Origin: Tritrichomonas foetus
Lineage: Eukaryota; Parabasalia; Tritrichomonadida; Tritrichomonadidae
Direction of reading: 5' to 3'
DNA length: 64,000 nt
Assembly (NCBI GenBank): GCA_001839685.1
Contig: MLAK01000666.1
Span: forward strand, 1 to 64,000
The notes below the pieces were generated by a model. The model had not been told where the DNA came from and ran no database searches. It was given only the letters and a program-made list of their open reading frames with translations. The translations under genes were made by a program, and so were the position numbers. Below, in pieces: positions 59,401-64,000 of the stretch. How positions within the stretch are numbered: the first letter of the stretch is position 1; each line of letters starts with the position of its first letter.

Positions 59401-60553
59401 CAAACAAATGGCCTAACAGTGTCAGAGCAGAATCTTGATACACCGAACAACCTACACTTTTCAAACTTTCGCCACCATTATAATTTGAATTATTATTGTT
59501 GTTGTTTGGAGAAGCTTGAGAAGCTTTTGTAGCGCAATTGATTAATAAAGTGACATAACTTTTGAGTTCTGGAAGCTTTGATTCCATCCATTTTGGAATT
59601 GCTTTCATCATAATTGATAAAGCACGTACAATTTCACTTGGAAAAGCTACAATTAATTCTTCTGTTTTTTCAAAATGTTCATCTGCAACAGTTTCAATGA
59701 AGAATTTTTGATCAATTTCTGAAAACAATGAAATTGTCACAAAAGCAGCACTTCGAACATGAATTGGAGCTTCTTGAATAACATCAATTATAGACGTATA
59801 AAGAGGAAAGATTCTATTCATGAAGAAGCTTGGTGATGCTCTTACGAATTGCTCGAGAAGAATTAAAGCAGCATACATTCGAATTAATGACCCAAAAGAA
59901 AGTAATCTTAAACAAAGCTGAGTCAAAAAAGATAAATAAGAATCCAAATCACTTCTTCCATAACGTGTGATGGCTAAGGTGAATTTTTGAATGGTTTTGG
60001 CGGTTGCTTGAAGTACTTGAACAGAGCTATGTGAAACAAGAAGCCATATGGATGTTTGAAATTGCGGCAAAAATCCGACGATATTACTTCCGGCATTCAC
60101 TGCAAGAGCTTCGATCATTTGGGCAGCTGCCAGATGTCTCGCCCGCCTTCCCTTCGCGCGCATCCAGCCGAGGGTCCGCTCGAGAAGATGCTGGACATAT
60201 CTCGACTGCTCGACACTCGGGTGATGCGTGAGTTTGCCCGCAATATAGCTGGTGAAGATGACGTACTCGGGATCGACCTGTGGAACCGTTCTGTCGAATG
60301 TATTTGATAATTCAAGAAAATTGCGATATCCGAAGCGATGGAGCGAATAACAACCAATAACCGCGCGCATCATGTCTGGAATTGATAAAGACTTCGATAA
60401 TTTGATAAGCAATTCCATGTATTTATTCACGAAATCGGATAATTTGGAGTTGCTCATGCGAATAAGCTGTTGGTAAAAGCAACGATAGTAATTTTCGGAC
60501 GATTCAATCATGCCGGCGGCGTTGTGGGGAATCGGAAGGTCCGTCAAATTCAT
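53486..60553 (-). CDS. TOR: TOR (target of rapamycin) protein kinase
   Basis: 2,355 aa, intronless, the PIKK family kinase that couples nutrients to growth. Residues 1-~1,150 are HEAT-type helical repeats, and a FAT region (~1,200-1,800) follows. An FRB-like domain is at ~1,820-1,915. The kinase domain has GLGDRHPSN (Asp2132, Asn2137) and HIDFGDCFE (DFG 2151-2153); the wording VVPFRLTRM after it is TOR-like rather than ATM or ATR. The FATC domain ends MYSGWCPFW at the C-terminus, the TOR signature. A ~90-residue Gln/Asp/Asn-rich insert separates kinase and FATC. The FRB keeps the equivalent of human Trp2101 (Trp1898) but changes other rapamycin-contact positions. The first ~350 bp are notably richer in G+C. 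ATG at 60553. Confidence 0.94.
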   Translation of the reverse strand: MNLTDLPIPHNAAGMIESSENYYRCFYQQLIRMSNSKLSDFVNKYMELLIKLSKSLSIPDMMRAVIGCYSLHRFGYRNFLELSNTFDRTVPQVDPEYVIFTSYIAGKLTHHPSVEQSRYVQHLLERTLGWMRAKGRRARHLAAAQMIEALAVNAGSNIVGFLPQFQTSIWLLVSHSSVQVLQATAKTIQKFTLAITRYGRSDLDSYLSFLTQLCLRLLSFGSLIRMYAALILLEQFVRASPSFFMNRIFPLYTSIIDVIQEAPIHVRSAAFVTISLFSEIDQKFFIETVADEHFEKTEELIVAFPSEIVRALSIMMKAIPKWMESKLPELKSYVTLLINCATKASQASPNNNNNNSNYNGGESLKSVGCSVYQDSALTLLGHLFENFREIVLPLKHGLLKTLAGFPLTKAYSFCFVTLAKINKGAPVPEIHKTVVTKIEAELKGKNAALALRFIAALPPVLFSDNPLKIIDWIQSASISADIATRCETAPAIYNLSNVCKQEDINKITLNLLHSAVFDDEPRVRCSILKVLKEHCTKELGQPENMKFFEIYANDDNQDVRQYAFQIIANLADFNPLYVSAITRSSLLDYFFTIRHVNSLRQRSNIIQTLPYLIQASSFTIKAYSSGLMEIIMEILTHHITKTVYENFLEQTAETTILIRVIDSLSLLAPLDPELVSLYSNEMIPLICDYLANTETRDLALSILNLFQVLYTAPASCLVYREKAPMILSVCSKYLANTNSRKIRMAILKVVGHLGVMEVHQQPLPKKLKAPENIDPELARQFFHPSRDSDDPVDEVLLLQNQLTIDQYYVSFCSQALLDIFNDESLREYYHDAVDALVQVLNRPHMCILNLFDSFCSRLLTVMEDIESNTELSDYLVMYTKLISTSTHNTSPFLARSIKFITKRFCEELQIEFLDMILAFLKSIRDGFSPYASDTICLLIGCLEDSMMSDIEVSQRVLEAFSILGLFANDLLYLVIPKICDTIICDQTLNEVKIMSFYALQSLAKSSDVFQCLSVLVRALVHGFNSSENAIKTAAMQLVYILLKVYGKMFLLNAKPLFDFLKRNKMETLELKRLIAAVNQGKFADTFKPLEDDIQPEIREDDSIQKPTFNADVITARATALNLGAAKHLEKWLRSFIITLISSSPSLKIRACASLASLYYPFALQLFKPAFFSCWRQMKKRSIMQITNSFRQLLTAKESSESVVREIIDLIVFMDKIEKPLDLATSDVVQACLRYGRETYALRLQQKIFEKEMDNEQNINNMIDIFVQLGDWPNAIGIWKRSIKKTSTFNRIEIMSKLHMWDKVEPMYRMKWEQTKSFDAFYGLAETLASTANWDQLLSLYKDFKELRVLDKFRVAQFFAEAAMHLGQWDVLDETLKSAPDDNERVLAISAINAIHRGQHQLASSIVQRGFSLLASRPITLWTDNQQIHQNTMLIAQELMEIEELNRWVQTENKHDIEDVWNERMKTAPHDFDIWFTLLANRIRITDLREDNIITLFQMKSITLGTKLHNNAFDIMFPHFNFDEAPDSHKICYIVARYAIGDKSKAIEEMGKLTETITGPMNTQCHYFYANWLIENDESIDVQRTAYKHLKQVVIGKKNKRSLSEKRMRTRTFSNSSFDNIPNKSNLHRTYSSSDKGGLRLSTQVLRSLTTDVTNVDSLRKWADVNISLAAQDSTHVTKYVTNAIDALTQCAQISPSFPDVVQLLNLFFEHADHPDVFNSTAHACIEKLSAKLLLQASPQLLVQLSHNTPAVATFVHDILFQLLCSHYHDLIFSIIVTKFSKNLPRARAADRLLQEFHKLMPEQSDEIELIRKALLRAAVTWNEKIAQRITDAFDHYSRQNYDRMIASLQSVLILTSKPKCEMHFQFKEQHSEMLTQLEHIIKSYHNRNKSSIQQLANWCQNMQDLISEALKQIHMIQLSSISPQLCDKTHFSLAVPGTYKPDKQVIRIKFFVGQFNVYMSKQQPKDVVVMGEDGNFYQYLLKGHEDLRLDERIMQFFRLINSLLKKETVFQSNLIEAMAVIPLSMSHGLVQWVRGTDTLRSIIEQYRTIHDKDPLEEYSLLEQLSTKSFDLMLPVHKTQIIEKIFQMVPDTDIADFFWLKAPNAETWLKQTNTFSISTAMTSIVGYVIGLGDRHPSNLLIDRFTGKVIHIDFGDCFERASNRPFLPEVVPFRLTRMIVRAMGPTGVDGVFKTTFVNMSNILRENSRVLIMVLAIFVHEPLIDPEADDDEQPDLILQQQQLNKQQTGRQSKLCNGPNIKNREPNALIGSVNATASMKYISKAATGSIIDKGRVYMTDDVSVQSSVEMRSRVKQKLNGRDFDPNESLSVWDQAARLIQSATDVYNLGKMYSGWCPFW

Positions 60554-61357
60554 TTATGAATGGTTTGACGAAATGGATTGAAAAATATTATTTTGATGAT
60601 TATGTAAAGGTGAAAATTTGTTCATTTAATTTGACGTTCATGGTGAAAATTAATTAAATAGAAAGGCGAAAGTAAGGTGAAATTGACTAATATTGAATAT
60701 GCTATTCAATTTTGGATATAAGTTCACTCAGATTTTGTTAGGTGAAATTAAAGGTTAAATATAAAGAAGATTGAATATTTGCTAAAAAGTTAAGGATGTG
60801 ATGTCAAAATGCGAGCTAAACTTTTTGATACTAATTCTGAGTGACGATTCAATTGAATGAATTTATTTTATCACAAAAAATATTAGAAAATAATTGGATT
60901 TTTATGAACATCCATTTTTGTTATCTAATTATTTTTGAGATTCTAAGTTTTAATATTGTTATTTTATCTAAGTTAATTGGAAATTATGAAGATTAACCAA
61001 TAAATCATGTAGATATAAAACAATCACAAATATTTTGATGAAATCCTAAAAAAAAAAATGAAAAAATACCAATTCTCCTTTAAATAAAGATCAATTGGTT
61101 TTATTATGTATAAATATAATGTTAATTTTCTTATTAAGTAATTTAAATTGAATTTTCTATTCTATAAAATAACTTTCTCTTGGTAAATCGGAACATTCAT
61201 AGATTGAAAGAGTTACATCACATATTTCAAATAACTATGTGAAAAAACCGTTTGAGTATTTATCTTTTTTATTATCCGCATAAAGCTCTATTTGTTGATA
61301 GTATTATATTAATAATTGAATATATATTTAAATAAAACCGAAATTTATTAAAACAAA
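60554..61357. other. Intergenic region upstream of TOR
   Basis: 804 bp, AT-rich, no ORF or RNA signal. It includes the TOR promoter and the 3' region of the next - strand gene. Confidence 0.55.
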
Positions 61358-62776
61358 TCAAACGCAAACAGCCTCTTTTTGATAATAAGGATTTTCATTA
61401 TTTGTAACAATATCATTTTGTTCACTTTCTTCTAGGCTGTTATTCTCTATTTCTTTCTGAAGTGGTTCTCTTCCATTTTTAGATAGATGATAAACATCAA
61501 CTGGAGCCGCTTCAGGGTCATTTGAAATCATTTCCTTACTCTTCTGAATTTCTTCATCCTCCCCATTTCCAGTATTTTCCGGCATTTGTTCTGCATATTG
61601 GTTTTCTTCGCCTTCTTCATTTGGTTGATTATCATCATTTTTTATTTTTTTGAAATAACAAACACCCAAAAAAATGATAAGAAGGAAAGCAAAACAGAGT
61701 GTGGATGCAGCTGCAAAAATAGTTATGAGAATCTCTGGATTAGATTTAATAACTGAATCGACATCTCCATATTGATAAGTATGCTCAAATTTGACACTTG
61801 AATTATAAGTAATAATCGCTTGATATATTGAATCATCAGAATTTTCTCTTTTTTGGAATGCTCTATTACTAATTATTTCACTTTTATACCATGCTTGAAG
61901 ACCTAAAAAAGACCTTTTTTTAGAATTTGTTGTTTCATAGTGATTCGCTTTTATTGTTTCATCATAATTAGAATTTTTTGTTTCATCATAATTTGAATTT
62001 TTTGTTTTATCATAATTTGAATTTATTGTTTCATCATAATTTGAATTTATTGTTTTATCATGATTTGAATTTATTGTTTTATCATAATTTGAATTTTTTG
62101 TTTTATCATAATTTGTGTTTATTGTTTTATCATGATTCGCTTTTGTTGATTGTTCATTTGGATTCATTTCAAAAACAAAAAAAGCAGGTTCTACGATTAT
62201 TTCAATATGTTTTGCACTAAGTTTATTTGAATTCAAATATGCTTGTGTTGAAACATTTAAAGAAATATTTAGGCCCATTGAACCACCAGAATCAATCATA
62301 ACACATTTGTTTTTATTTGTTTGTTCAATATTTTCAGTATCTTTGTAAGCCTCAACATTTTTGTCCAAAATGAATTTGACGGTTTGGTTTGGAATTGACG
62401 TGACAAATAAAAGGTTTGGATTGCATTTTGTAGCAGACGAAAATAATGAATAGTAAAATTCTACTGGTTCAATTGCATTGAATTTCAATTCTTTCATGTT
62501 TCCGTCGAAAAATAAAAAATAATTCATATCTCGCGCTTTTCGAGTTGATATTGTGTCACTTTTGCCGTTTTTATAAATGATTTGCATATCAAATTTCCCG
62601 GGAAATGTGTGAAAAAGTATTCCGATGAAATTCGAATTCACATTTCGAAGAGTGAAAGTTTCCCCTTTGGAGCATTTTTTTCTTTCGCGTATTGTCATGC
62701 CTGGTTCGACATCTGTATCTGCATTGGGACCCGAGTTCGAAGTCGAGCAAACTAAAAACAAATGAATGAATATCAT
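61358..62776 (-). CDS. Type I membrane protein with an 8-residue repeat
   Basis: 472 aa. Signal peptide MIFIHLFLVCSTS. The ectodomain (about 18-345) includes nine units of an 8-residue repeat (SNYDKTIN type, variants NHDKT and NYDET) from ~212 to ~285. A TM helix lies at about 347-370 (ILITIFAAASTLCFAFLLII). The acidic cytosolic tail of ~95 residues is Glu/Asn/Gln-rich and ends YYQKEAVCV. The same architecture, but not clear homology, is seen at 35430-36437 and 37329-42460. The family is unknown. Repeat number is likely polymorphic between strains, since the underlying 24-bp units are nearly identical. ATG at 62776. Confidence 0.78.
   Translation of the reverse strand: MIFIHLFLVCSTSNSGPNADTDVEPGMTIRERKKCSKGETFTLRNVNSNFIGILFHTFPGKFDMQIIYKNGKSDTISTRKARDMNYFLFFDGNMKELKFNAIEPVEFYYSLFSSATKCNPNLLFVTSIPNQTVKFILDKNVEAYKDTENIEQTNKNKCVMIDSGGSMGLNISLNVSTQAYLNSNKLSAKHIEIIVEPAFFVFEMNPNEQSTKANHDKTINTNYDKTKNSNYDKTINSNHDKTINSNYDETINSNYDKTKNSNYDETKNSNYDETIKANHYETTNSKKRSFLGLQAWYKSEIISNRAFQKRENSDDSIYQAIITYNSSVKFEHTYQYGDVDSVIKSNPEILITIFAAASTLCFAFLLIIFLGVCYFKKIKNDDNQPNEEGEENQYAEQMPENTGNGEDEEIQKSKEMISNDPEAAPVDVYHLSKNGREPLQKEIENNSLEESEQNDIVTNNENPYYQKEAVCV
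61931..62150 (-). repeat. 24-bp coding minisatellite
   Basis: About nine 24-bp units encode the 8-residue repeat of the membrane protein. Units differ at a few bases and always keep the frame. Confidence 0.88.
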
Positions 62777-63200
62777 AAATTTTAATTAGCAAAATTCAAT
62801 TGCTCAGAAAAAGCTGAACGTCAAAATTTTATACTTTCAAAGTTAGAGAATGCTATTCAATAATAATTCAATGATTAAAATCTTTGCTTAATTCAATTAT
62901 ATGATTCACTCAGAAAATAATGATTGTTATTTTCAATTTTCTAATATTGAATTGTCTAAGAATTAATGCAAACCATCAAAAAGTTAATTTTACGGTTTTT
63001 TCTATGGATTGTATCTATTGATTCTGTCAAAAGATCTTTTGGTGCAAAGCTTTATATTCAGGAACAATTTGTTCCCTTTGAAGGTGATAGAAAATCTATA
63101 TGAAATCACAAGATAGGAGATTTCGTCATTGTTGGTGTGGCCATTTTTGTGGTCAAAAAGGAGAAAATGTAAGCAACAGAATCTAATTCGTTTAATTTTT
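62777..63200. other. Intergenic region upstream of the repeat-bearing membrane protein
   Basis: 424 bp, AT-rich; no coding signal or Inr of the TCA(C/T) type near the - strand ATG. Probably the promoter of the 61358-62776 gene. Confidence 0.45.
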
Positions 63201-63335
63201 ATTAAAGATGCCTGATTAGTGATGATCGATTAAAGATGCTTGATTAGTGATGATCGATTAAAGATGCTTGATTAGTGATGATCGATTAAAGATGCCTGAT
63301 TAGTGATGACTGATTATATGCTTGATTAGGGATTC
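63201..63335 (+). repeat. 28-bp minisatellite
   Basis: Four complete 28-bp units (ATTAAAGATGC[C/T]TGATTAGT plus GATGATCG) start at 63201, 63229, 63257 and 63285, followed by a decayed fifth. It is downstream of the cyclase-family gene and outside any ORF. Confidence 0.93.
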
Positions 63336-63460
63336 TTTATCATAAATTCTAATAATTATACGCTCGTTATTACCCTTTCCTATTTAAAGTTTTATTTCCT
63401 TGATTTTACTTAATATAAATTGAGATAAAAAGCAGCAATACATCTTAGCGCATAAATCAT

Positions 63461-64000
63461 TTAATGTGATTTTAAAATTGCTCTTGCTGGTGCAGCATCA
63501 CATCCGAGAATTTTAATTGGTAAACACATGAGCTCATAAGTTCCCGGTAAAACCTGAGATAAATCAAGTGTTTCAAGAATAATAATTCCTGATTTTAACA
63601 AAGCTCGATGAACATCCCCATTTCCACCAAAAATTTCAACAGAAAATCCATCAACGCCGACAAGTTTGATGTTTTCTTTGATGAGCTGTTGAACAACGTC
63701 CAAAGAAATTGCAACAGCATCACGACTAAAAACTCCAGGATTTAATGAATTTCTTGTCTTAAAAAGAATTCTTTCAATACCTTTGATTTCTGGAATTTTA
63801 ACGATCAAATTTCCTTCAATGAATTCATCTTTTATTTCTACCACTTGACATTCTCCATTTAAAGCAGAAATATCAATTTCATCAATAGTAGAACCATCTT
63901 TAAGATAATGACTTGGTGCATCAATGTGTGTTCCAGCATGTGATGATAAGGTGAGTTTGCTGACGTTGGCTTCATCACCATTCTCTAGTGAGCAAACCGG
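63461..64000 (-). CDS. Cyclase/kynurenine formamidase-family hydrolase, 5' end outside the window
   Basis: 179 visible residues; the frame is open to the window edge at 64000, so the start lies beyond it. The metal-binding motif HAGTHIDAPSHY (HxGTHxDxPxH) is at 63903-63938 on the - strand and identifies the PF04199 metal-dependent hydrolase fold (kynurenine formamidase, isatin hydrolase, related cyclases). GVDGFSVEIFGGNGDVHRALL further down matches the family's second ligand and active-site region. The product would be cytosolic and cleave an amide or lactam. Members are mainly bacterial, so lateral transfer into the trichomonad lineage is plausible. Substrate cannot be told. G+C is only slightly above that of its neighbours, so any transfer is not recent. 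Confidence 0.85.
   Translation of the reverse strand, partial: PVCSLENGDEANVSKLTLSSHAGTHIDAPSHYLKDGSTIDEIDISALNGECQVVEIKDEFIEGNLIVKIPEIKGIERILFKTRNSLNPGVFSRDAVAISLDVVQQLIKENIKLVGVDGFSVEIFGGNGDVHRALLKSGIIILETLDLSQVLPGTYELMCLPIKILGCDAAPARAILKSH

Overview
This is an AT-rich nuclear fragment of a eukaryotic protist, most likely a trichomonad parabasalid and probably a Tritrichomonas-type genome. The assignment rests on several things. A long BspA-like LRR surface protein is present, together with a fragment of a second one. Mariner (D,D34D) transposons are present. No gene needs an intron, even the 7-kb TOR gene. TCA(C/T)-type initiator motifs lie just upstream of several ATGs, and the stop codon is very often followed by A, giving the TAAA poly(A)-type context. 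I found no tRNA, rRNA or CRISPR. Species identity is inference.

Layout: (1) 1-1778: a papain-family cysteine peptidase gene preceded by a long hairpin. (2) 1779-12234: a 10.5-kb unit bounded by ~1.65-kb inverted terminal repeats. Each repeat carries an identical copy of an unrecognised 346-aa gene. The interior carries a Ski2/Hel308-like SF2 helicase and a ~1,026-codon unknown ORF broken by two opposite frameshifts. A 15-bp repeat array occurs in both ITRs and again before the broken ORF. No known transposase was recognised; this is the best candidate for an undescribed mobile or viral-like element. (3) 13.0-16 kb: a degenerate DHHC-type palmitoyltransferase and a four-TM tetraspanin-like protein. 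(4) 17.3-18.6 kb: an intact mariner. (5) 18.6-24 kb: a coiled-coil protein and an acidic protein on a divergent promoter, then an AT-hook protein. (6) 24-28 kb: a BspA-like LRR gene and an inverted BspA pseudogene fragment. (7) 28-36.4 kb: ankyrin protein, two small unknowns, a DUF1349 protein, MCM4 and a type I membrane protein. (8) 37.3-42.5 kb: a large type I membrane glycoprotein gene split by a second, nearly identical mariner; removing the element and one TA restores one frame of 1,279 codons. (9) 43.5-51.6 kb: a CARMIL-like PH/LRR protein, a CK1 kinase with a long disordered tail and a small Ser-rich protein. (10) 52-53.1 kb: a decayed Pmp-like beta-helix pseudogene. (11) 53.5-60.6 kb: TOR kinase. 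(12) 61.4-64 kb: a repeat-bearing type I membrane protein and the 3' part of a bacterial-like cyclase/kynurenine-formamidase-family gene that runs off the window.

Genes are single transcription units on both strands with no operon logic. Housekeeping genes (MCM4, TOR, CK1, CARMIL-like) are mixed with surface-protein genes, pseudogenes and mobile DNA, as is typical of trichomonad genomes. Many host genes are visibly richer in G+C at their 5' ends than at their 3' ends; the mariner ORFs and the ITR-unit ORFs lack this gradient, which separates resident genes from inserted DNA.
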